From: an uncultured Granulicatella sp. | GTDB taxonomy: Bacteria; Bacillota; Bacilli; Lactobacillales; Aerococcaceae | Assembly: GCF_938030755.1 (NCBI RefSeq) | Contig: NZ_CALHIF010000026.1 | Location: forward strand, 1-41,479 | DNA: 41,479 nucleotides | Direction of reading: 5' to 3' | Part shown: positions 30,899-38,873 of the stretch, one piece after another | Numbering within the stretch: position 1 is the stretch's first letter | Layout of the letters: every line of letters starts with the position of its first letter | The notes under the pieces: model-generated | Told to the model about the DNA's origin: nothing | Databases searched by the model: none | Seen by the model: the letters and a program-made list of their open reading frames with translations, nothing else | Translations under genes and position numbers: made by a program

Positions 30899-32634
30899 GA
30901 ACGATGAAGCGATTATTAAGCTACCTCCGCTATGAGAAAAAAGGAGTTCTGGTTGGACTCGTCTGCCTGTTACTCTCAACAGGAGCAACCTTAACAGGCC
31001 CACTCGTTGCGAAACACATTATCGATAATGTAATTACTCCGATGGGGCAGGCGCATGTTTTTAATGCAGGAGGCCTGCTTTTATGGGTTGGTATTTACGT
31101 GACAGTGAACTTAGTGGGAGTTGCTGGGGCCTACTTAAACCGTGTATATATGAGAACTCTCTCAAACCGTATTGCAAAACGTATTCGCGACGAAGTATTC
31201 GAGCATGTACAAACCTTGCCGGTATCGTACTTCGACCATTTACCGGCTGGAAAAGTGGTTTCTAGAATTACAAGTGATACGGAATCAGTGCGTGCAAATT
31301 TCTACGTGAGTGGGATTTCGACCCTGTTCAGTACGATTGTGATGTTGGTAGGTGTTTATTTAACCATTTTCTTATTAAACGCTACGCTAGGACTAGTGTT
31401 ATTATTCCTAGTTCCTGTAATGATTTTATGGCAGAGAACTGTTGCTACGAAGCAGAAAAAATACTATTCCGAAAATCGTGAACTCTACGGTCAGTTGAGT
31501 GGACAATTAAACGAAAGCATTCAAGGAGCAGGCATCGTTCAAGCCTTCCAGCAAGAAGAAAAAATTGTTGCAGAATATGATGCCACGGCAACTTCTTGGG
31601 TAGAAGTTGGTCGTAAGGAATTAATTCTGGATTCGTACTTCACGTGGAGTCTTGTCGGTATGCTTCGAAACATTACTCATTTTGGAGTTATCTATTATTT
31701 CAGTATGCAGTTTATCGGTGGAACACTCGGGATTTCAGCAGGTCTTTTATATGCGTTTATTGACTACATTAACCGTATATATGAACCGATTCAAACCTTT
31801 ATGAATGTCGTATCAGGTTTCCAACAATCAATGGCTGCCGGTGACCGCGTGTTTGAATTAATGGATACACCGAGCGAGGAATCGGGGGAAGAGCTCTTCA
31901 CGTTTGATGAAGGACGTATCGAATTTAAAGATGTGAGTTTTGAGTACACAGCGGGAGTTCCAGTGTTGAAACACTTGAATTTCACGGTAGAACCTGGACA
32001 GACAGTTGCTTTTGTCGGACATACTGGTTCAGGGAAATCATCCATTATGAACTTATTGTTTCGATTTTATGACCCAACGAATGGAGCTATCTTGATTGAT
32101 GGTAAAAACACGCGTGACTTTAACAGACGTAGTGTTCGAAGCGAGATGGGAATCGTGCTTCAAGATCCGTATCTCTTTACAGGAACGATTGCTTCTAATG
32201 TTGGACTCAATAATGAATCGATTCAACCTGAGACGATTAAAGATGCCCTCGTTAAAGTGGGCGGAGGACATCTACTCACGAAGAGTGACAAGGGACTCGA
32301 CTACGAGGTGAAGGAAAAAGGAATGGATTTTTCTTCCGGAGAACGTCAATTGATTTCATTTGCCAGAGCTATTGTCTTCGATCCAAAAATTTTAATTTTA
32401 GATGAAGCAACTTCGCATATCGATACCGAGACGGAAGAAATTATTCAGAATGCAATTAATGTCGTAAAAGAAGGGCGTACAACCTTTATGATTGCTCACC
32501 GACTTTCTACGATTGCTCATGCTGACCAAATTTTTGTGTTGGATAAAGGTGAAATTGTGGAATGCGGAACGCATGATGAATTACTTCAACTGCAAGGTCA
32601 ATATGCCGAAATGGTCGCACTACAAAAAGGTTAA
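30895..32634 (+). CDS. Heterodimeric multidrug-type ABC exporter, subunit 2 (catalytic site)
   Basis: A 579-residue half-transporter paired with the previous gene. Walker A GHTGSGKSS begins at G375, and Walker B ends D503-E504 with the catalytic Glu. Its signature is altered to FSSGERQ (479-485), so it completes the degenerate ATP site formed with subunit 1, while subunit 1's intact LSGGQ completes the active site here. This asymmetry is the hallmark of BmrCD/LmrCD-type exporters. The ATGA overlap with subunit 1 suggests coupled, equal translation. GGAGGAAAT precedes the ATG. Confidence 0.93.
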   Translation: MRTMKRLLSYLRYEKKGVLVGLVCLLLSTGATLTGPLVAKHIIDNVITPMGQAHVFNAGGLLLWVGIYVTVNLVGVAGAYLNRVYMRTLSNRIAKRIRDEVFEHVQTLPVSYFDHLPAGKVVSRITSDTESVRANFYVSGISTLFSTIVMLVGVYLTIFLLNATLGLVLLFLVPVMILWQRTVATKQKKYYSENRELYGQLSGQLNESIQGAGIVQAFQQEEKIVAEYDATATSWVEVGRKELILDSYFTWSLVGMLRNITHFGVIYYFSMQFIGGTLGISAGLLYAFIDYINRIYEPIQTFMNVVSGFQQSMAAGDRVFELMDTPSEESGEELFTFDEGRIEFKDVSFEYTAGVPVLKHLNFTVEPGQTVAFVGHTGSGKSSIMNLLFRFYDPTNGAILIDGKNTRDFNRRSVRSEMGIVLQDPYLFTGTIASNVGLNNESIQPETIKDALVKVGGGHLLTKSDKGLDYEVKEKGMDFSSGERQLISFARAIVFDPKILILDEATSHIDTETEEIIQNAINVVKEGRTTFMIAHRLSTIAHADQIFVLDKGEIVECGTHDELLQLQGQYAEMVALQKG

Positions 32635-32648
32635 TGTATAAAAAATAC

Positions 32649-32682
32649 AAGACGCTGTTTCCTTTGAAACAGTGTCTTTTCT
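32649..32682 (+). terminator. Terminator of the ABC exporter operon
   Basis: AAGACGCTGTTTC (32649-32661) pairs with GAAACAGTGTCTT (32666-32678) with one G-T, then T. Confidence 0.9.
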
Positions 32683-32790
32683 TTCGTCGCAAACAACTTT
32701 ATTTTTTTAGTGTTTTTTCAAGGGAATTCATGGTGCATTACGCCTCTTAGTTTGTTACAATGTGTAGGAAACTGATTGAGGAGAGAACGT

Positions 32791-33939
32791 ATGATTACGA
32801 AAGAAGTTATTGAGCGTGCAACAACGCACCGCCGTCATTTACATATGTATCCAGAAGTATCCGGAGAAGAAGTTGAAACAACTCGCTTTATCCGCGAAAC
32901 CTTAGAAGCGATGGGGCTTGTCTGTTGGGATTTACAGTCCAAAACAGGAGTCGTCGCAGAAATTGGAAATGGTGAGGGACCAACATTAGCCTTACGTGCC
33001 GACATCGACGCTTTACCGATTGTGGAACAAACAGGATTAGACTACGCTTCGAAAAATGAAGGAGCGATGCATGCATGTGGACATGATTTCCATACCGCAA
33101 GCTTGCTGGGAGCCGTTCAAGTCTTAAAGGCTCAAGAAGACACTTTACAAGGGAAAGTTCGTTTTATTTTCCAGCCTGCTGAAGAGAGTAACCGCGGGGC
33201 ACGCGCATTGATTTCTGAAGGTGTTCTTGACGGAGTAGATGCGATTATTGGGTTCCATAACAAGCCCGAACTTCCAGTAGGAACGATTGGCGTGAAGGAA
33301 GGTCCACTCATGGCTGCAGTCGGTCAATTCAAAGCCGAAATTAGTGGTGTAGGTACACACGCAGCGGCGCCTCATAATGGGAGTGATCCAATCTTGACGG
33401 CTTGCCAAGTGATCGCTAATGCTCAAGCGATTGTTGCTCGTCATACATCTCCACTTGAACCAGTGGTGTTAAGTGTATCGCATATCGAAGCGGGGAATAC
33501 GTGGAATGTGATTCCAGAGAAAGTATTTTTTGAAGGGACGATTCGTACGTTTAATAAAGAAGTGGAACGCAAGATGACCGAGCAATTCGAGAAGATGGTG
33601 GTTCAAACAGCGGATGTTTACGGACAAAAAGGAAGTATTGAGTGGATTTTAACACCGCCAGTTGTGCATAATGACGCTACAGTCACAGAAATAGTGAGAG
33701 CTACTACTGAGAAATTTGCGACAGTAGTGACACCAGAAGTGACTTTAGGAGCAGAAGATTTCGCCAATTATATGGAACACGTTCCAGGATGTTTTGTCTT
33801 TATTGGAACAGGATGTCCTCGCGAATGGCATCACCCAGCGTTCTTGGTGGATGATGCAGCACTACCGTTTGCGATTCAATATTTTGTGGACAATACGAAT
33901 ACACTTTTAGAAGTTCTTTCACAGAAAGGAAACGCGTAA
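32791..33939 (+). CDS. M20 family metallo-amidohydrolase
   Basis: A 382-residue enzyme of the M20D group (amidohydrolase, hippurate hydrolase, N-acetyldiaminopimelate deacetylase). Visible signatures: HLHMYPEVSGEE, LRADIDALPI, the metal ligands in C96-GHD and the FQPAEE motif (with the base Glu). A dimerisation domain spans about 180-290. It removes an acyl group from an amino acid; the precise substrate is not decidable. Start ATG 32791 is 7 nt after GAGGAG. One nt separates it from the next gene, so they form an operon. Confidence 0.92.
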   Translation: MITKEVIERATTHRRHLHMYPEVSGEEVETTRFIRETLEAMGLVCWDLQSKTGVVAEIGNGEGPTLALRADIDALPIVEQTGLDYASKNEGAMHACGHDFHTASLLGAVQVLKAQEDTLQGKVRFIFQPAEESNRGARALISEGVLDGVDAIIGFHNKPELPVGTIGVKEGPLMAAVGQFKAEISGVGTHAAAPHNGSDPILTACQVIANAQAIVARHTSPLEPVVLSVSHIEAGNTWNVIPEKVFFEGTIRTFNKEVERKMTEQFEKMVVQTADVYGQKGSIEWILTPPVVHNDATVTEIVRATTEKFATVVTPEVTLGAEDFANYMEHVPGCFVFIGTGCPREWHHPAFLVDDAALPFAIQYFVDNTNTLLEVLSQKGNA

Positions 33940-33940
33940 T

Positions 33941-34627
33941 ATGAAAACAATGGTGGTCATTAGCCATCCAACGATTCAAACCTCATCAAGCCAACAGTTT
34001 TTTCTCGCAACGTTAAAAGGGGAAGAAGCGGTAACGGTTCGTCAAATAGACGAAGTGTGGAGTGAGAGAAAGCCTCATTTTACAAGAGCGACTGAAGAAA
34101 AAGCCTTGGTTGAAAGTGGAGCCAGGAGACTGATTCTTCAGTTCCCCATGTATTGGTACCAAGCACCTGCTGTCATGAAGGAATGGATTGATACGGTAAT
34201 GAGTAAGAATGCGACTTTTGCAAAGCAAATTAAGGAACTCGGAATCGTTGTGACACTTGGTGTGAAAGAAGAAGCCTTCCGTGCAGGAGGAAAAGAGCAA
34301 TTTACGCTTTCTGAACTCATGCGTCCATTCCAAGCGTTAGCAAATGCAATGAACTGGAAGTATTTACCGATTTTTGAAGTCCATCAATTTGATTATCAGA
34401 CTGAAGTTGCCAAACAAGCGTTACTCGTGGAATATTTACAATACGTGACGAAAGATCATCACGGAACATTACAAGATACAGAAGATTGGTTTATCGAACG
34501 CGCTCAATCAATGAAAGGAGCACACTGGGAACAAATCGCAGAGTGGATTAAAGAGAACCAGGACGAAAGATTGGAACTCGAGATGCATCTGAGTCATTGG
34601 GAGGAAAGCCAGTATGGAGATTTTTGA
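33941..34627 (+). CDS. NAD(P)H-dependent oxidoreductase, flavodoxin-like fold
   Basis: A 228-residue protein of the KefF/MdaB quinone reductase type. MKTMVVISHPTIQTSSSQQFF gives the first strand and phosphate loop for FMN or FAD; RLILQFPMYWYQAPAVMKEWIDTV is the typical second signature. It likely reduces quinones or other electrophiles by two electrons. The C-terminal 40 residues (ERAQSMKGAHWEQ...) are longer than in the smallest members. It begins 1 nt after the M20 gene and overlaps the next small gene by 14 nt. Confidence 0.9.
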   Translation: MKTMVVISHPTIQTSSSQQFFLATLKGEEAVTVRQIDEVWSERKPHFTRATEEKALVESGARRLILQFPMYWYQAPAVMKEWIDTVMSKNATFAKQIKELGIVVTLGVKEEAFRAGGKEQFTLSELMRPFQALANAMNWKYLPIFEVHQFDYQTEVAKQALLVEYLQYVTKDHHGTLQDTEDWFIERAQSMKGAHWEQIAEWIKENQDERLELEMHLSHWEESQYGDF

Positions 34628-34793
34628 GAAAATCGGGTTAATCGATACGTGGATAGCAGAAGAAAAAGAGTATAAAGAACGTGCATTGCTTGTGGCTGTA
34701 AAAACTCTTCTTTTAGAACAAGCAAAACGAATTGAACAAGCACATGGTGAGTTAGACGGGCGAATGTGGAGTCCAGAAAACTGGGCCAAATAA
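34614..34793 (+). CDS. Unknown 59-residue protein
   Basis: ATG 34614 to TAA 34791-34793 encodes 59 residues: MEIFEKIGLIDTWIAEEKEY, a helical middle (ALLVAVKTLLLEQAKRIEQA) and an end in MWSPENWAK. It lies in the operon between the oxidoreductase (14-nt overlap) and the YczE-type gene (12 nt gap), with GGGAGG (34599-34604) at good distance. Composition is that of a soluble helical protein. I do not recognise the family. Context, ribosome binding site and length of open frame make it a likely gene. Confidence 0.75.
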   Translation: MEIFEKIGLIDTWIAEEKEYKERALLVAVKTLLLEQAKRIEQAHGELDGRMWSPENWAK

Positions 34794-34804
34794 GGAGAAT
34801 GAGA

Positions 34805-35407
34805 TTGAAAAAAGATAAATTAGGACTTCGATTAGTTTTATTGGTCATTTCCTGTTTTTTAATCGGGCTAGGTGCAAAGATGGCTGGTTCGAGTACATTA
34901 GGAGCTGACGTTGTCGTTCTTGTATGGGAAGGATTAAATCGTACCTTTGGGGTTAGTATGGCAATGAGTAACATCATTGTCTCTCTCGTGTTTCTGGGGA
35001 TTACGCTCAGTATTAACTGGAGATATATTGGATTTGGTACGGTTGTGGGGATGTTCTTGCAAAGTTTCTTTATTGACCTGTTCGATTTTAGCGCTCTTGC
35101 CGAAATGGATATCACCATAAAAATAATTGCGATGGTTGTAGGGATTGCGTTAATCGCGATAGGATGTGCAGTCTATGCACTAGCTGAATTAGGAGTGGGG
35201 CCTTATATTGCTGCAACGCTTGCCTTACACGAGAAATTTAAAACATCTCTGCCACGAAACAAATTTTTAATTGACGCTAGTTGTGTGGTTATTGCAGCTA
35301 TTATGGGGCAATGGCCGACTGTTGGACCAGTTGTTTCGTTAGTGATTAGTGGAGTGATTATGGATCAGACAATGGTGATTTTGAAAAAATTACTTCCCAT
35401 TAAATAA
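34805..35407 (+). CDS. YczE/YitT-like integral membrane protein
   Basis: A 200-residue protein with about five membrane segments, and GAKMAGSSTLGADVVVLVWEGL and ALAELGVGPYIAA as conserved loops of the YczE (COG2364) group. Members are of uncertain function; some neighbour transport or lipopeptide genes. Start choice: GGAG (34794-34797) is 1 nt from ATG 34799 but 7 nt from TTG 34805, so TTG (reading MKKDKLGLRL) is preferred. Last gene of the M20-oxidoreductase-59aa-YczE operon, ended by a terminator. Confidence 0.85.
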   Translation: MKKDKLGLRLVLLVISCFLIGLGAKMAGSSTLGADVVVLVWEGLNRTFGVSMAMSNIIVSLVFLGITLSINWRYIGFGTVVGMFLQSFFIDLFDFSALAEMDITIKIIAMVVGIALIAIGCAVYALAELGVGPYIAATLALHEKFKTSLPRNKFLIDASCVVIAAIMGQWPTVGPVVSLVISGVIMDQTMVILKKLLPIK

Positions 35408-35415
35408 GAACAAAT

Positions 35416-35465
35416 ATCCTATTTACAGGAGGAGAGCTCTTGTAAATAGGATTTAATTTTTTTTA
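35416..35465 (+). terminator. Terminator after the YczE-type gene
   Basis: ATCCTATTTACA (35416-35427) pairs with TGTAAATAGGAT (35441-35452), then a T-rich stretch. Confidence 0.88.
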
Positions 35466-35492
35466 AACAAAAAGAAAAATGGAAAATTTTGA

Positions 35493-35574
35493 TGGTATCG
35501 TTTTCTAAGATAGCAAAATAGTACAAGTCGAAAGCAAAATAGTTATTGTGAAAGCGGTTTTTCCATAGTAAACT
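35493..35574 (+). promoter_or_regulatory. Promoter and cre-like sites of the sugar operon
   Basis: -35 TTGTGA (35546-35551), 17-nt spacer, -10 TAAACT (35569-35574). TGAAAGCGGTTTTT (35549-35562) overlaps the -35 and differs from the catabolite-responsive element consensus TGWAARCGYTWWCW at two positions. A weaker second match, TGGTATCGTTTTCT (35493-35506), lies upstream. Placement over the promoter fits repression by CcpA when preferred sugars are present. Confidence 0.65.
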
Positions 35575-35615
35575 GAAGATGTCTTAAAAAGTAATAGAAA
35601 CTAGGGGGAGACAAA

Positions 35616-36965
35616 ATGAAAAAGAAAGTATTACTATCAAGTGCAGCGTTATTAGCAAGTGTAACTTTAGCAGCTTGCGGAAATAACAGCAATAACACTA
35701 GTAAGGCGGATTCAACAACTAAAGCAGAAAGTAAAGAGAAAACAACTCTTAAATTAGCAGCTTTAGAAAGTGGTTATGGTTCAGAAATGTGGCCAGCAAT
35801 CATCAAAGCTTATGAAGAAGCAAATCCAAACGTAAAAGTGGAATTGACTCAAGATAAGGAAATTGAAGAGAAAATTACGCCTCAAATGAAAGCAGGAGAT
35901 TATCCAGATATCGTAATGCTTGCATTAGGACGTAAAAAAGCTTTACCAGAAACATTAATTAAAGAAAAAGCTTTAGCTGATTTAACAGATTTATTCGATA
36001 AAAAAGTTTACGGCGAAGACAAAAAAGTTTCTGAAAAATTATTAAACAATGTATTAGGATCTACAGTAACAGACCCTTATGGAGATGGAAAACACTACTT
36101 AGCACCAATGTTCTACGCTCCAACAGGATTATTCTACAACGAAGGATTATTCAAATCTAAAGGTTGGGAAGTTCCTAAAGATATCGCTGGTATGAAAGAA
36201 TTAGCTGAAAAAGCTAAGAAAGACAGCATTTCATTATTCACTTATCCAGTATCTGGATACTTAGATAGCTTCTTCCCATCATTATTAGCAAATGCTGGTG
36301 GAGTTGATTTATTCAACAAAGCAATGAAATATGAAACAGGCGCATTCACTTCTCCAGAAGCTACTAAAGCTTTCGAAGCAATGGGAACATTCTTATCTAA
36401 TGTAGAACCATCAACAGTAGCAAACGCAAACCCACAAAGCTTCACTAAGAACCAACAATTAATCTTAGATAACAAAGCTTTATTCATGCCAAACGGTACT
36501 TGGGTAGTTGGTGAAATGGCTAAAGCTCCTAGAGCTGAAGGCTTCAAATGGGCTATGACAGCTGCACCTGCAATTGAAAAAGGTGGCAAACGTTATGTTT
36601 ACTCATTCTTCGAACACATCTGGGTTCCAAAAGAATCTAAGAACCAAGAAGCAGCTAAAGACTTCTTATCATTCTTATATTCAGATAAAGCAGCTGAAAT
36701 CTTTGCTAAATACAATGCAGCACAACCAATCCAAGGTGTAACTGCTAAACTACCTGAAGAATTGAAAGCTTTATATAAAGTTGTAGATGAAGTTGACGGA
36801 GTTATTAATGGTAACTTTGTTGCAACAAAACCTATCGAAGGTGTGAGCATGAAAGATACTTTATATGGACAAATTGACTCTGTAGCATCTGGTCAAAAAA
36901 CAATTGCTGAATGGCAAAAATCTGTAGAAGAAGTTAGCCAAAAATTAAAAGCAGCAGTTCAATAA
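35616..36965 (+). CDS. Sugar ABC transporter substrate-binding lipoprotein
   Basis: A 449-residue extracellular binding protein. The lipobox LAAC puts the lipidated cysteine at C21, followed by a Ser/Asn/Thr-rich linker and a two-lobed domain of the CUT1 family (LKLAALESGYGSEMWPAIIKAYEEANP, then KMKAGDYPDIVMLALG-like segment). It captures a sugar and hands it to the two permeases encoded next. With GH112 downstream, the ligand is probably lacto-N-biose or galacto-N-biose, as inference. AGGGGGAG ribosome binding site. A hairpin lies between it and the permease genes. Confidence 0.92.
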   Translation: MKKKVLLSSAALLASVTLAACGNNSNNTSKADSTTKAESKEKTTLKLAALESGYGSEMWPAIIKAYEEANPNVKVELTQDKEIEEKITPQMKAGDYPDIVMLALGRKKALPETLIKEKALADLTDLFDKKVYGEDKKVSEKLLNNVLGSTVTDPYGDGKHYLAPMFYAPTGLFYNEGLFKSKGWEVPKDIAGMKELAEKAKKDSISLFTYPVSGYLDSFFPSLLANAGGVDLFNKAMKYETGAFTSPEATKAFEAMGTFLSNVEPSTVANANPQSFTKNQQLILDNKALFMPNGTWVVGEMAKAPRAEGFKWAMTAAPAIEKGGKRYVYSFFEHIWVPKESKNQEAAKDFLSFLYSDKAAEIFAKYNAAQPIQGVTAKLPEELKALYKVVDEVDGVINGNFVATKPIEGVSMKDTLYGQIDSVASGQKTIAEWQKSVEEVSQKLKAAVQ

Positions 36966-36985
36966 TTCGATAGAAAGAATTAAAT

Positions 36986-37045
36986 AGGAGTGGGATGCGA
37001 AGCAATTTTCAAGGATGAAAATTCCTTCCACCCACTCTCATTTTA
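36986..37045 (+). terminator. Intercistronic hairpin between binding-protein and permease genes
   Basis: GAGTGGG (36988-36994) pairs with CCCACTC (37031-37037), with an inner AATTTTC / GAAAATT stem (37004-37023). Only a weak T run follows. It probably allows partial read-through or stabilises the upstream mRNA, giving more binding protein than permease. Confidence 0.7.
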
Positions 37046-37075
37046 TCTAAAAATGGTTGGAAAGAGGGCAGAACG

Positions 37076-37960
37076 ATGAAAAATCGTAGAAAAAGAGAGA
37101 AAAATTTATTTATTCTCGTGTGTTTATTACCTGCACTAATTTTATTTTTTACGTTCATGATTTATCCAACAATTGAAGTATTCCGTATGTCACTTTTTAG
37201 ATGGGGCGGATTTTCAAACAACCAAGAATTTGTTGGGTTGGATAACTTTAAAATCTTATGGATGGATGAAAACTTCTTTAGAACAATGCAAAATACAATC
37301 TTACTCATTGTAGTTGTGACGATCTTTACGGTTGTATTAGCAGTTGTATTTGCTGCAATTCTTTCAACAGAAAAGATTCGTGGAAATAATTTATTTAGAA
37401 TTGTTTTCTATATTCCTAATATTTTATCAATCGTTGTTATTGCAGGGATTTTATCAGCAGTATACGATCCAAAAGCAGGTTTATTAAATGCAATTTTACC
37501 TGAGGCATGGAATCGATTATGGCTTGGAGATCAAAGTATTGTTATTTATTCATTAGCATTTGCCTTAGTATGGCAAGCGATTGGGTATTACATGGTAATG
37601 TACATGGCAGGGATGGCGAATATTCCATCTAGCTTATATGAAGCAGCTGACCTTGATGGGGCAGGAAAAATCGGAAAATTCTTCAACGTGACTTTACCAT
37701 TAATCTGGAACAGTATTCGTACAACATTAACATTCTTCATTATTAGTACGATTAACTTAAGTTTCTTATTAGTACAAATTTTAACAGACGGTGGCCCAGA
37801 TGGATCTACTGAAGTGTTCCTAAGCTATATGTTTAAACAAGCCTATACGAACTCTTCATACGGTTATGGTATGGCAATCGGGGTAGTTGTCTTTATATTC
37901 TCATTCGGATTATCCGGTATCGTAAGTCATATTACGAAACGCGATATTCTTGAATACTAG
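37076..37960 (+). CDS. Sugar ABC transporter permease 1 (CUT1, MalF-like)
   Basis: A 294-residue membrane protein with six predicted segments. The EAA loop EAADLDGAGKIGKFFNVTLPLI (about 200-221) contacts the ATPase. It forms a heterodimeric channel with the next gene's product. GGAAAGAGG-type ribosome binding site. No ATPase gene is in the operon, so a shared MsmK/MsmX-type ATPase encoded elsewhere is expected. Confidence 0.93.
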   Translation: MKNRRKREKNLFILVCLLPALILFFTFMIYPTIEVFRMSLFRWGGFSNNQEFVGLDNFKILWMDENFFRTMQNTILLIVVVTIFTVVLAVVFAAILSTEKIRGNNLFRIVFYIPNILSIVVIAGILSAVYDPKAGLLNAILPEAWNRLWLGDQSIVIYSLAFALVWQAIGYYMVMYMAGMANIPSSLYEAADLDGAGKIGKFFNVTLPLIWNSIRTTLTFFIISTINLSFLLVQILTDGGPDGSTEVFLSYMFKQAYTNSSYGYGMAIGVVVFIFSFGLSGIVSHITKRDILEY

Positions 37961-37971
37961 GAGGGGAGATC

Positions 37972-38850
37972 ATGAAAGGACAAACTCGTTCATTTGAAAA
38001 GCTCTATAAAGCTTTCATCTATGTTGCGCTGATTACATTAGCGATTAGTATTATTGTACCTGTCGGATGGGTCTTCTTAGCTTCTATTAAAGAAAATAAA
38101 GAATTTTATGGCTCACCATGGACCTTGCCAGAAGGTTTTTACTGGCAAAACTTTTTAGATGCTTGGAATAAAGCGAAAATGGGAGACTATATGCTTAATT
38201 CTGTCATTGTAACAGCATTAGCATTGTTCATTTTAGTAGTTGTAGCGATTCCATCTTCTTATGTATTAGCTCGTTATAAATTCCCAGGAAGTCGATTCAT
38301 TAACTCATTACTAAAAGGAGGATTATTCATCAATGTAAACTACATTGTGGTACCAATCTTCTTAATGTTACTCGACTGGGATAAAGGATTAAAAGGACTT
38401 GGAATTAACGGCTTCTTCTTAAATAATATTTTTGTCTTAGCCGTTGTCTATGCAGCGACATCTCTACCATTCACGATTTATTTATTGTCGAATTTCTTCA
38501 AAACATTACCGACAACCTTTGAAGAAGCAGCGTCTATCGACGGTGCAGGATATTTCACAACAATGCTTCGTGTAATGACACCAATGGCACGACCAAGTAT
38601 TATCACAGTAATTTTGTTTAACTTCCTTTCTTTCTGGAATGAATACATTATTGCTTTAACATTGATGCCAGGTAAAAATCAAACACTTCCTGTTGGACTT
38701 AAGAACTTACTTCAAGCACAACGTGGTGCGGCAGAATATGGTCAAATGTACGCAGGGATGGTAATCGTAATGTTACCAACATTGATTTTATATATTTTAG
38801 TTCAAAATAAATTAACACAAGGGATGACATTGGGAGGCTCGAAAGAGTAG
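37972..38850 (+). CDS. Sugar ABC transporter permease 2 (CUT1, MalG-like)
   Basis: A 292-residue membrane protein with six segments and the EAA loop EEAASIDGAGYFTTMLRVMTPM, partner of permease 1. AGGAGGGG lies directly upstream, 11 nt after the previous stop. The GH112 gene follows after 23 nt. The whole set binding protein-permease-permease-phosphorylase is one operon. Confidence 0.93.
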   Translation: MKGQTRSFEKLYKAFIYVALITLAISIIVPVGWVFLASIKENKEFYGSPWTLPEGFYWQNFLDAWNKAKMGDYMLNSVIVTALALFILVVVAIPSSYVLARYKFPGSRFINSLLKGGLFINVNYIVVPIFLMLLDWDKGLKGLGINGFFLNNIFVLAVVYAATSLPFTIYLLSNFFKTLPTTFEEAASIDGAGYFTTMLRVMTPMARPSIITVILFNFLSFWNEYIIALTLMPGKNQTLPVGLKNLLQAQRGAAEYGQMYAGMVIVMLPTLILYILVQNKLTQGMTLGGSKE

Positions 38851-38873
38851 TCGTCATCGCAGGAGGAGAGTAT

